Below are positions 48,525 to 59,119 of a stretch of DNA of 64,000 nucleotides, piece by piece; position 1 is the first letter of the stretch; each line of letters begins with the position of its first letter. The DNA is from Budorcas taxicolor (Eukaryota; Chordata; Mammalia; Artiodactyla; Bovidae), in contig NC_068910.1 of the NCBI RefSeq assembly GCF_023091745.1, forward strand, positions 174,275,170 through 174,339,169, in the 5' to 3' direction. The translations under genes were made by a program, and so were the position numbers. The notes below the pieces were generated by a model. It was not told where the DNA came from. It ran no database searches and worked only from the letters and a program-made list of their open reading frames with translations.

Positions 48525-49303
48525 TTCATCATTCTCCACTCCCTCCTGCCCCCTGCCAGCTTTATTAAGGTATGATTAACAAGTAAAATTATAAGTATTT
48601 AAAGTATACAGCATGATGATTTGATATACATATATGTATATCAAAGGATTCCTCCCATCAATTTAACTAACACATCCATTATCCCATATATTTTAGCAAA
48701 TTTCAGTTCCATGATACCATGTTAGCAACTGTGGTCACCATGTTATGCATTAGCCTCTCAAACCCCTATTCATCTTATAACTGAAAGTTTGTACCCCTTA
48801 CCAACTTTTACTCATTTCCCCCACCCACTAGCCATTGGCAACCACTTTTCTGGTCTCTGTTTCTATGAGTTTGACTTTTTTTTTTTTAAAGATTCTATAT
48901 ATAAGAGATATCAGTAAGTAATTGTGTTTTCTCTGTCTGACTTGTTTCACTTGGCATAATGCCCTCCAGATTCATCTATGTTGTCACAGATGGTGGGATT
49001 TCCTTCTTTTTTTGTGGCTGAATAATTTTTCATTCCATGCATGTGTGCCGTATTGTCTTCACCCATTCATCTGTCAGTGGACACTTAGGTTGCTTCTATG
49101 TCTTGGCTGTTGCAAGTGATGCTTCTGCAAACATGGCTGTGCTGGTATCTCTTTGAGACAATGATTTTGTTTCCTTTGAATAGATTCCCAGAAATGGGAT
49201 TAATGGATCATAAGGTAGTTCTGTTTTCGGAGGAACAGCCATATTGTTTTCCTTAGGGGCCGCAACCGTTTTCATCCCCACCAGCAATTGTATGCGTTCT
49301 CCA
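48525..49303 (-). mobile_element. L1 (L1MA-like) 3' UTR and ORF2 end, antisense
   Basis: On plus: tttattaaggtatgattaac, ttcatcttataactgaaagtttgtaccc, gcataatgccctccagattcatc, gtggacacttaggttgcttc and catccccaccagcaattgta, all in consensus order for the antisense of an L1 3' end. The right edge is unclear and may extend into the VEPH1 acceptor at 49315. Confidence 0.82.
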
Positions 49304-49315
49304 TTGTTCTTGCAG

Positions 49316-49536
49316 GAGAGAGCCAGGAGCTGCCTGCCATTCCTGGTGAGTCAGCTGGCCAGCATGGAGCACTCGTTTCATCATATTCTCCTGCTGGAGA
49401 TCAAGAGCATCACAGACACCTTCTCCTCCATCCTGGGCCCACAGAGCAGAGACATCTTCTGCATGAGCAACAGCTTCACTGCCATTTCCAAGCTCCTTAC
49501 CCGACAACTGGAAACCACCAAGGCCAGAAATGACAG
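49316..49536 (+). CDS. VEPH1: VEPH1 internal exon
   Basis: Exon of 221 bp starting in phase 0 (ERARSCLPFLVSQL) and ending two bases into an arginine codon at CAG|GTGAGC. It contains HHILLLEIKSITDTFSSILG and the stretch before KLLTRQLE, matching human VEPH1 at about residues 303-376 as I recall them. It joins the previous exon as HVDE-ERARS, as in human. The acceptor is TTCTTGCAG at 49307-49315, and directly upstream lies an antisense L1 element whose homology appears to run to within a few bases of the splice site. The following exons, including the PH-domain exons, are not found in the window. Confidence 0.96.
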
Positions 49537-49798
49537 GTGAGCAGGAATTCCTGGGGACCTCAGGATCTGCTGCGAACCCATGAAGGCATAGCACCAAAGG
49601 CTATGCTTTTTTTTGTAGGCATCAAAGTTTCCAAAGAAAGCCAAACTCACTATCTCAACATAGAGTAATTTCTGAATAAATTGTGACATTTGCCAGAATT
49701 TTTCTAAATCTGTAAAAACCAGAATTAACCAAAACAATTTTTTCAAGTGCAGAAAATACAGTAAAGAAATAAGAATGTAGTACAAATAATAATGTTTA

Positions 49799-50014
49799 TC
49801 AGTTCAGTCAGTTCAGTTCAGTTGCTCAGTCGTGTCCGACTCTTTGCGACCCCATGAATTGCAGCACGCCAGGCCTCCCTGTCCATCACCAACTCCCGGA
49901 GTTCACTCAGATTCACATTCATCGAGTCAGTGATGCCATCCAGCCATCTCATCCTCTGTCGTCCCCTTCTCCTCCTGCCCCCAATCCCTCCCAGCATCAA
50001 AGTCTTTTCCAATA
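49799..50014 (-). mobile_element. BovB 3' end, truncated
   Basis: Antisense tail starting with repeated cagtt units; little diverged. It lies 260 bp after the VEPH1 exon. Confidence 0.93.
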
Positions 50015-50884
50015 GAATTTGTTTACTTATTTAACAAACATTTAAATCATTACTTACTCTATGCCAGGAATTCTGCCAATGGCTAGACATATATAGAGAG
50101 AAAACGTATTCCTTTATCCAAAGAGCTCATTGTCCAGAGAGTAGGTAGATAATAAGTGGATAATTATAGAATAGTGGGAAGATTATGCCAATTATGATTG
50201 TGTCAGGGAGTTTGGGGAACACAGATTGGGGTACCTACTTCTGCATGGAATGGAGAGGAAGCTGAAATCAGGAAATGCTTCCCAGAAGAGGTGACATTTG
50301 GAACCAAGTCTTGAAAGATGACCAGATTACACCAGGCTGGCTTTGGGGCAGTATGTGGAAGAGCACAGCACTTTCTGGAAACAGAAGTCATTCTGTCTGG
50401 CTAGCATCAATACTAGGTAATACTGATGAAGTAATATGCAAGGACCAGATGGTGCAGGACATGACAGACCTTCTTAAGGAGTTTAAATTTTATCCTGGAG
50501 GCTGTGAGGAGTCCTGGTAGGATTTTTACGTATTAGGATATGATCAGAATCCATATTTCAGGAAGCTTGTTCTGGCCCCAGTGCAGAGAACATCTCAGGC
50601 AGAGGCAGACTGGAGTCAGGTCAAATGAAGAAAGAACAGAGAAGTGTCCACAGGTATTGGCAATTTAAAAATTACTGATGATTGTAGTGAGTGATCTGCC
50701 AGTGGTATGGACGGGCATAAAATAGGATGCCTGGAGTTGAAGGGAGAGAATGGATATGATAAATCTGGTCCTTTCAAGAAGTCTAGACCATGCAAGATTG
50801 AGGGAGGTGTTTTATTATCACATTTATAATCACATTTTGAATAGAGAGACACTTGGAAAAGTTTTATGACCATAGAAGTTACAC

Positions 50885-51060
50885 AATACTTTCGAATTCA
50901 TCATCTCATTTGATCCTCATGATCACTCTGCAAGTTGAGAAGGGCAATTATCATTATTCCTATTTTATAGAGGAAGAAACAAAGGCTCAGAGACTGGTTA
51001 AATCTCTTCCCAAAGTTACATAGTAACTAAATGATAAAAGATGGACTAAAACTTCAGATC
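50885..51060 (+). repeat. MIR SINE
   Basis: atctcatttgatcctcatgatc, tttatagaggaagaaacaaag and ggctcagagactggttaaat match MIR. Confidence 0.8.
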
Positions 51061-52289
51061 CTATGCATTGGAAGGTTTTCGGTTCTGGAGAAGGGGCAGG
51101 ACACATTTAAGACTAGCATCAGTTTTTGTGAGTTTGGGGGGTTAACAAATGATGCATATCATTTTCAGTCTGAAATAGCATTCCAGAAACACAGAAGCCA
51201 ACCTCACAAAATAATGAAGATTTAGTCACAAGGATCCACTTTATGTCCAGCATGGCACAGAGCCTGAAGGTCCCAAGAGACACAGGACAAGACATAAGAC
51301 ATGAAACACCATTCCTCAAAGGGTGCACAGTAAGTGCATGTGAGGCATTAGTGGAAGCGGGTATAGCAGGCTGTGGCGCAAGAGAGACATACAGCCAGGG
51401 AAATGAAGAATGTTTCACAAAGAAGATGAAATTTAAACTCATTCCATATTTGTTGAGTAGCTCCCATGAGCCAGGCATCTGCATAGATACCAGATCATGT
51501 TGCACAGGATGAATGAAAGTTCCCAAATAAGGGTTGAAAGGGCACTCCAGATACAAAGGACACTCCTCATGTGCAAAGATCAAAGGGTTTAAGAGTGTGT
51601 GACCCAGACTGAGGAAAAGTGATTGGTTCAAGGTGACTGGAGTGAATATACCAGTGAAGCACAGAAAAAGTTAGGTCAGAGGCACAGTCACAGAGAAGCA
51701 AGGAGTTTGTTCTGTAAGCAACATGGTGACCTGGGAAGATTTTTACCCAGAGAATGAACTCTGCTTCTAACAGTAATTAGTAGATAGAGGGCATTCAATA
51801 TTTCTTCACTAAAGGACTAGATGGGTGAGGAAGTGGCTGACATGGTGGAGCCCTGAATGGATTTGCCTGGCAAAAGAGAGGGTGACCAGGATGCTATTGC
51901 TGGAGCCTTAGCAGTCAGCTCCCTCCATGGTGAGACAGCTTGCAACTAGAAAGAATCAATTACTGGTGAGAGGTGGGCTGAGGAGAAGAGGAGAAGAGTG
52001 AATGAGAACCCAGAGATGTCTAGCTTGAGTGACCACATGCACATGGAAAAGCATGCTGATAACCAAGAAAAGATGGAGCAGGAGGGGAGCCCATACGAAG
52101 CACCTCTTTGCCCATTCCACACAGAGAATATTTTCTGGCCAAGATGGTCATCTCAACAATAGCTGTTCATTCAAGGAAGACAGGTAGCAAGTGTCCTTTT
52201 CTCTCAACACCATACTTTTGATTTAGCATATTAAAATCAATTGTTGCCTGGTTCAACAGCTAGCATAGATGCCTATAATACCAGGATGT

Positions 52290-52492
52290 CTAATTTTGGT
52301 GTTATTGATATTTGGTTAAGTCTTGGTTGTGGAGCTATCCCATGTACTCTAGATATACTTCCCACTTCCCCGGCCTCTATGTACCAGATGCTAGTAGCAA
52401 CCCTCCCCCTCAGTTGTACTAACCAAGAATGTCTCCAGACATTGCTAAATGTTCCCTTAGAGACAGAAATCACCCCCAGTTGAAAACCACTG
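52290..52492 (-). mobile_element. MER20 DNA transposon
   Basis: Reverse-orientation MER20: ggtgttattgatatttggtt, aatgtctccagacattgctaa and cagttgaaaaccactgct terminal repeat. Confidence 0.75.
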
Positions 52493-53889
52493 CTATCTAC
52501 ATATTCCATTTTAAAAAACAGCATTTACACCTAGCAACAGCCTACACATGGCAACATCCAAGAAACCCAAAGCCAACATCACGAAGGGATGCTTTGCCAT
52601 CTGTGTGCAAGCAGAGTCACTGTTAGCTAATTTTCATGGTGCGGTTTCAGAATTCAGTTTAGAGCTTCTACAGCTGGGGTTTGGGGGAGCCACTTTATAT
52701 TCTCTGCACAGCTAGCCTGCTCGTTTCTTCCAATGGTGACTGGCGTGTGCATCAGATGTAAAAGCTCAGATGTGTATTCTGGCCAACAGTCTGTCCATTC
52801 TTTCTTGCCTCTACACATGCAAAGTTACAAGGGGCCAATTGACTCTCTGTGAGATTATATGTGTGAAAAGGGTTTGTATAAAGGAAAAACTTGTTATACA
52901 GGGTGTTACATTAAGGCATTCCAACAGGAAAAATGGTTCTTAATAAAGTAGGCCCAATCCAATTAGCAATAGACAACTTCCTCATGAAAAGAAGAATTTA
53001 AGAGATATGTAGATAGGAGAAAAAAAGGGGGTCTCCCTGTCCAAATATGGGTCTGCATTAGAAAAACTCATTTCTCCTCCCTTTATTATTTTTCTATGGA
53101 AAAAAAGAGAAAAAAATGTTAAGAGATAAAAGGTCACCATGCTCTTCAAATACTGCCACCACCATCACCACCTCAGCCTCTCCCTCACTTCAGAATACTT
53201 CATCCATTTCAACCCTCTCCATCCGTCTCCTAATCGATTAAAAGTATTCAGTGGGAACCTCAAAAGACTGGTGTGGACTGCCCCCTTTTTGTAGTAGCTG
53301 CTCATCCTCTCTGGGATGGTTGCTAAGGCTTCTCTCCCAACATCTCTTCTCTGAATAGCCTTCATTGTGACCATTTAGCTTCAGTAATTTTAATCTGTGC
53401 CCCAGAAAGCAGAGAGAGCCACACTTTTGTCTAAAGCATCTAGCAAAGTCTGACCCTTACAACTGAAGGGGAAATGAATAAGGGAAGAGAGAGCTTGAAA
53501 GAAAATTAAAGATGGTTAAAATTCAAAACAGATGTCCTCTAATTTACAAATCTGACACATAGCCCAGCAGGCCAGATTTTAGACTTCAGGCCAAGATTAT
53601 AAGACTATCAAAAGAAAAACAATTAGCATCCTAGAGAGACTGAAAAACTGGAGGAAACAGAAGCCTCCTTTGTGCCAAATGACTGAATTAAATGGGTGAG
53701 TTTTATTTGATACACCAGGTAAGCACACTTTTCTTATTCCTGTGTTTCAGGATGAATGTGTTTTTATCTAAATAATAAGACAAAAGGGCTAAATAACAGG
53801 ATAGCCAAGCAAAACATTTAGATTTTGAAGTTAATTCTGGAGAAGTAAAAGAAAGATAACAGCAATTGTGGATTAAAAAAGAAAGGGTA

Positions 53890-53996
53890 GTGCTCGCTTC
53901 AGGAGCACATATACTAAAGTTGGAATCATACAGAGAAGATTAGTATGGCCCCTGCTCAAGGATGATATGCAAATTTATGAAGCACTCCATATTTTT
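53890..53996 (+). pseudogene. U6 snRNA pseudogene (5' part of a U6-L1 chimera)
   Basis: 107 bp from gtgctcgcttc to the terminal T5, colinear with U6 snRNA over its whole length, including the acatatactaaa and gattagtatggcccctgc segments. Several substitutions (agg for cgg in the loop, tatgcaaatttatgaagc for the canonical bases) mark it as a retropseudogene. No proximal/distal snRNA promoter elements were recognised upstream. Confidence 0.93.
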
Positions 53997-54520
53997 CTCA
54001 TGGTTACTAAAGGGGAAGCGGGGAGGGATAAATTGGGAGTTTGAGATTTACATATCCATACTACTACATATAAAAATGGGGCTTCCCAGGTGGCACTAGT
54101 GGGAAAGAACTTGCCTGCCAATCCAGGAGACGTAAGAGACATGGGTTCAATCTCTTGGCTGGAAAGATACCCTGGAAACAGGCATGGCAACCCACGTTAG
54201 TGTTCTTGCCTGGAGAATCCCATGGACAGAGGAGCCTGGCGGGCTACAGTCCATGGGGTTGCAAAGAGTCGGACATAAATGAAGTGACTTAGTACATATG
54301 CATATATAAAAATAAATAACTAGTAAGAACCTGCTGTGTAGCCCAGAGAACTCTACTCAATACTCTATATTGACCTATATGGGAAAAGAAACTATAAAAG
54401 AGTGGAGATATATATATATATATAACTGATTCACTTTACTGTATACCTAAAACTAACACAACATTGTAAATCAACCATACTCCAAGAAGAATTAATTTAA
54501 AAGATTTTTAAAAATAAAAA
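53997..54520 (+). mobile_element. L1 3' end fused to U6, with an inserted Bov-tA
   Basis: Directly after the U6 T5, an L1 3' UTR runs through gggagggataaattgggag, then (after the SINE) taagaacctgctgtgtagcc, aactgattcactttactgta and a terminal A-rich tail. The U6 and L1 are in the same orientation without an intervening poly(A), as in U6-L1 template-switch chimeras. Confidence 0.8.
54078..54303 (+). mobile_element. Bov-tA SINE with target-site duplication
   Basis: Sense copy inside the L1 3' end. Identical 10 bp atataaaaat at 54068-54077 and 54304-54313. Confidence 0.92.
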
Positions 54521-55202
54521 AGGGTGTCAAGATAGGAAGAAAGGTCTGTACCTTTCAAAACTGTATGAGCCCTAAGTAGCCTGCTGGGTGGCCACTAACC
54601 ATTGAGCCATTTGCTTGCCAAGACCCAAGGGAAGCTGGAGAAGGAGAGGGTGGCTCCTGGCAACTGTGTGCTGGCTGAGCAGTCAGCGATCCTTGGACTA
54701 GAAGATGCCTTTGCTAAGTGCATGTGGTGCCAGGGAGGCTGCTCTGATCAGACACCATCAGAACCGGGGACAGTTAGTCACAGGTGGTCCTAGTAGGAGG
54801 TTAGACTCAGGCCCCAAGCAGGGATGGAAGCTTTGAGGGCTAGAAATTGTGTGGGGAGGTAAATAGGAGAAATGAGAAAAGGTAGGGAGAAGGGAGGGTC
54901 AGGAGGAAGGCACAAGGGGGAAGCAGAAGGAAGGGACAAAGGACATCTGACTCAGCCCTAAGCCCCAAGCACGGGGTCACCGTTCCCTCACACCCACCTT
55001 TCCAACTAGCCAAAGACACGGGGGAGAAAGTTATGTTTAAGAAAGTTATGTTTAACTCAAAGCGTTAACCTCTGGCTTGGTTGAATGGGTGGTATGTTCT
55101 TTGGTTGTTTTGATGGTGATGGTGAGAGTAGTGGTGAAACTGTTTATTCTTTGTTTTTAAGAACCAGGTGGCAGGTGAAGTGAAAGGCAAAGTATAGCAA
55201 AG

Positions 55203-55361
55203 GTGCCTGCCAGGCTCCTCTGTCCATGGGCTTCTCCAGGTAACAATACTAGAGTGGATACCCATTTCCTTCTCCAGGGGATCCTCCCAACCCAGAGACT
55301 GAACCCAGGTGTCCTAAATTGTAGGCAGATTGCTTACCCTCTGAGCCACCACAGAAGCCCA
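55203..55361 (-). mobile_element. Bov-tA SINE fragment
   Basis: Antisense copy lacking part of the BovB-derived body. Confidence 0.85.
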
Positions 55362-56472
55362 AAGGTAAAATTAGGTAGGTGTAAAAATGTGGTCCAATGG
55401 AGAAAGGAATGGCAAACCACTTCAGTATTCTTGCCTTGAGAACCCCATGAACAGTGTGAAAAAGCAAAAGATAGGACACTGAAAGATGAACTCCCCAGGT
55501 CAATAGGTGCTCAATATTCTACTGGAGAAGAGTGGAGAATAGCTTCAGAAAGAATGAAGAGGCTGAGCCAAAGCAAAAACAATGCCCAGTGTGGATGTGA
55601 CTGTGATGGAAATAAAGTCCGATCCTATAAAGAACAATATTGCATAAGAACCTGGAATGTTAGGTCCATGAATCAAGGTAAATTGAAAGTGGTCAAGCAG
55701 GAGATGGCAAGAGTGAACATTGACATTTTAGTAATCAGTGAACTAAAATGGATCCGAATGGGAAGATTTGATTCAGATGACCACTATATCTACGACTGTG
55801 GGCAAGAATCCCTTAGAAGAAATGGAACAGCCCTCATAGTCAATAAGAGTCCAAAATACTTGGGTACAGTCTAAAAAAACAACAGAATGACCTCTGTTCA
55901 TTTCCAAGGCAAACCATTCACTATCACAGTAACACAAGTCTATGCCCCGACCACTTGTGCTGAAGAAGCTGAGGTGGAATGGTTCTATGAAGGCCTGCAA
56001 GACCTTCTAGAACTAGCACCACACAAAGATGTCCTTTTCATCACAGGGGACTGGAATGCAAAAGCAGGAAGTCAAGAGATACCTGGAGTAACAGGCAAGT
56101 TTGGCCTTGGAGTACAAAATGAAGCAAGTCAAAGGCTAACAGAATTTTGCCAAGAGAAGACACTGGTCATAGCAAACACCTTCTTCCAATAACACAAGAG
56201 ATGACTCTACACATGGAAATCACCAGATGGGCAATACCAAAATCAGACTGATTATATTATTTACAGCTGAAGATGGAGAAGCTCTACACAGTCAGCAAAA
56301 TCAGAACTGGGAGCTGACTGTGGCTCAGATCGTGAACTTCTTATTGTAAAATTCAGACATAAATTGAAGAAAGTAGGGAAAGCAACCAGACCATTCAAGT
56401 ATGACCTAAATCAAAACCCTTGTGATTATACAGTGAATGTGATAAAGAGATTCAAGGGATTAGACCTGATAG

Positions 56473-56876
56473 ACAACCAATACAGTATACTAACGCATAT
56501 ATATGGAATTTAGAACGACGGTAATGATAACCCTGTGTGCGAGACAGCAAAAAAGACACAGATGTATAAAACAGTCTTTTGGACTCTGCAGGAGAGGGCG
56601 AGGGTGGAATGATTTGGGAGAATGGCATTGAAACATGTAAATTATCATATGTGAAATGAATCACTAGTCCAGGTTCAATGCATGATACAGGGTGCTCGGG
56701 GCTGGTGCACTGGGATGACCCAGAGGGATGGGATGGGGAGGGAGATGGGAGGGGGGTTCAGGATGGGGAACACAGGTATACCCGTGGCAGATTCATGTCA
56801 GTGTATGGCAAAACCAATACAATATTGTAAAATGAAAGATAAATAAATAAATAAAATTTAAAAAAATAAAAATAAA
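56473..56876 (+). mobile_element. L1 3' end inserted in BovB
   Basis: Ruminant L1 3' end (ORF2 end and 3' UTR) with a poly(A)-rich tail, in the sense direction of the BovB. The 11 bp agacctgatag is repeated exactly at 56462-56472 and 56877-56887. Confidence 0.93.
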
Positions 56877-58606
56877 AGACCTGATAGGCAGAGTGCCTGA
56901 AGAACTGTGGACAGAGGTTGGTGACATTGTACAGGAGGCGGTGATCAAAACTATCCCCAAGAAGAAGACATGCAGAAAAGGCAAAATGGTTGTCTGAGAA
57001 GGCCTTATAAATTGCTGAGAAAAGAAGAGAAGTGAAAGGTAAAAGAGAAAATAAAAGATATACCCATCTGAATGCAGAGTTCCAAAGAATAGCAAGGAGA
57101 GATAAGAAAACCTTTCTCAATGATCAATGCAAAGAAATAGAGGAAAACAACAGAATCGGAAAAACTAGAGATCTCTTCAAGAAAATTAGAGCTACCGAGG
57201 GAGTATTTTATGCAAAGATGGGCACAATAAGGACAGAAATGGTATGGACATAACAGAAGCAGAAGGTATTAAAAAGAGGGGGCAAGAATACACAGAAGAA
57301 CTATACAAAAAACATATTAATGACCCAGACAACCACAATGGTGTGATCACTCACTTAGAGCCAGACATCCTGGAGTTCAAAGTCAAGTGGGCCTTAGAAA
57401 ACATCACTACGAACAAAGCTAATAGAGTTGATGGAATTCCAGCTGAGCTATTTCAAGTCATAAAAGATGATGCTATGAAAGTGTTGCACTCAATATGCCC
57501 ACAAATTTGGAAAAGAGCAGTGGCCACAGGACTGGAAAAGGTCAGTTTTCATTCCAATTCCAAAGAAAGGCAATGCCAAAGAATGTTCAAACTACCACAA
57601 AATTGCACTCATCTCACACCCAGCAGAGTGATGCTCAAAATTCTCCAAGCAAGGCTTCAACAGTACATGAACTGAGAATTTCCAGTTGTTCAAGCTCGAT
57701 TTAGTAAAGACAGAGGAACCAGAGATCAAATTGCCAACATCTGTTGGATCATAGAAAAGGCAAGAGAATTCCAGAAAAACATCTACTTCTGTTTCATTGA
57801 CTACACTAAAGACTTTGACCATGTGGATCACAACAAACTGTGGAAAATTCTTCAAGAGATGGGAATACCAGACCACCTGACCTGCCTCCTGAGAAACCTA
57901 TATGCAGTTCAAGAAGCAACATTTAGAACCAGACATACAACAATGGACTGATTCCAAATTGGGAAAGGAGTACATTAAGGCTGTATATCATCACCCTGCT
58001 TATTTAACTTACATGCAGAGTACATCATGTGAAATGCAGGGCTGGATGAAGCACAAGCTGGAATCAAGATTGCTGGGAGAATTATCAATAACCTCGGATA
58101 TGCAGATGACACCACCCTTATGGCAGAAAGCGAAGAAGAACTAAAGAACCTCCTGATGAAAGTGAAAAAGGAGGGTGACAAAGTTGGCTTAAAACTCAAC
58201 ATTCAAAAAACGAAGATCATTGCATCCAGTCCCATCACTTCACAGCAAATAGGAGAGAAAACAATGGAAACGGTGACAGACTTTATATTCTTGGGCTCCA
58301 AAATCACTGCAGATGGTGACTGCAGCCATGAAATTAAACACTTACTCCTTGGAAGAAAAACTATGACAAACCTAGACAGCATATTAAAAAGCAGAGACAT
58401 AACCTTGCTGACAAAGATCTATATAGTCAAAGCTATAGTTTTTCCAGTAGTCATGTGCGAGTTGGACCATAAAGAAAGTTGAACACTGAAGAATTGATGC
58501 TTTTGAACTGTGGTGTTGGAGAAGATTCTTGAGAATCCCCTGGACAGCAAGGAAATCAAACCAGTCAATCCTAAAGGAAATCAATCCTGAATATTCTTTG
58601 GAAGGA

Positions 58607-59119
58607 CAACCTAGACAGCATATTAAAAAGCAGAGACATTACTTTGCCAACAAAGGTCCATCTAGTCAAGGCTCTGATTTTTCCAGTGGTCATGTATGGA
58701 TGTGAGAGTTGGACTATAAAGAAAGCTGAGCGACAAAGAATTGACGCTTTTGAACTGTGGTGTTGGAGAAGACTGTTGAGAGTCCTTGGACTGCAAGGAG
58801 ATCCAACCAGTCCATCCTAAAGGAGATCAGTCCTGGGTGTTCATTGGAAGGACTGATGTTGAAGCTGAAACTCCAATACTTTGACCACCTGATGCAGAGA
58901 GCTGACTCATTTGAAAAGACCCTGATGCTGGGAAAGATTGAGGGTAGGAGGAGAAGGGGACGACAGAGGATGAGATGGTTGGATGGCATCACCGACTCAG
59001 TGGACCTGGGTTTGGGTGGACTCCGGGATTTGGTGATGGACAGGGAGGCCTGGCATGCTGTGGTTCATGGGGTTGCAAAGAGTCGAACACAACTGAGTGA
59101 CTGAACTGAACTGAACTGA
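58607..59119 (+). mobile_element. Younger BovB 3' end nested in the older BovB
   Basis: The segment from caacctagacagcatatt to the ctgaa tail repeats the preceding BovB text (58370-58606) with fewer differences from the consensus. After its tail the older copy resumes with tgctgaagctccaatatttt. Confidence 0.85.

Larger units (their letters stand above)
22926..49315 (+). other. VEPH1: VEPH1 intron
   Basis: Intron of about 26.4 kb between two in-frame exons. Recognised contents are listed separately (SINEs, the rearranged L1 at 28.5 kb, MIRs, an MLT1-like LTR, a DNA transposon cluster at 42-44 kb and an L1 abutting the acceptor). 29.9-31.5, 31.85-35.6, 35.95-38.4 and 39.2-41.1 kb show no gene or clear repeat to me. 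Confidence 0.9.

Noticed and set aside
53890..53996. Functional U6 snRNA gene
   Set aside because: It has several substitutions at conserved positions, is fused to an L1 3' end, and lacks a recognisable PSE/TATA arrangement upstream.
55554..58482. Apparent genes encoding nuclease and reverse transcriptase
   Set aside because: They are the broken frames of a BovB retrotransposon, not host genes.
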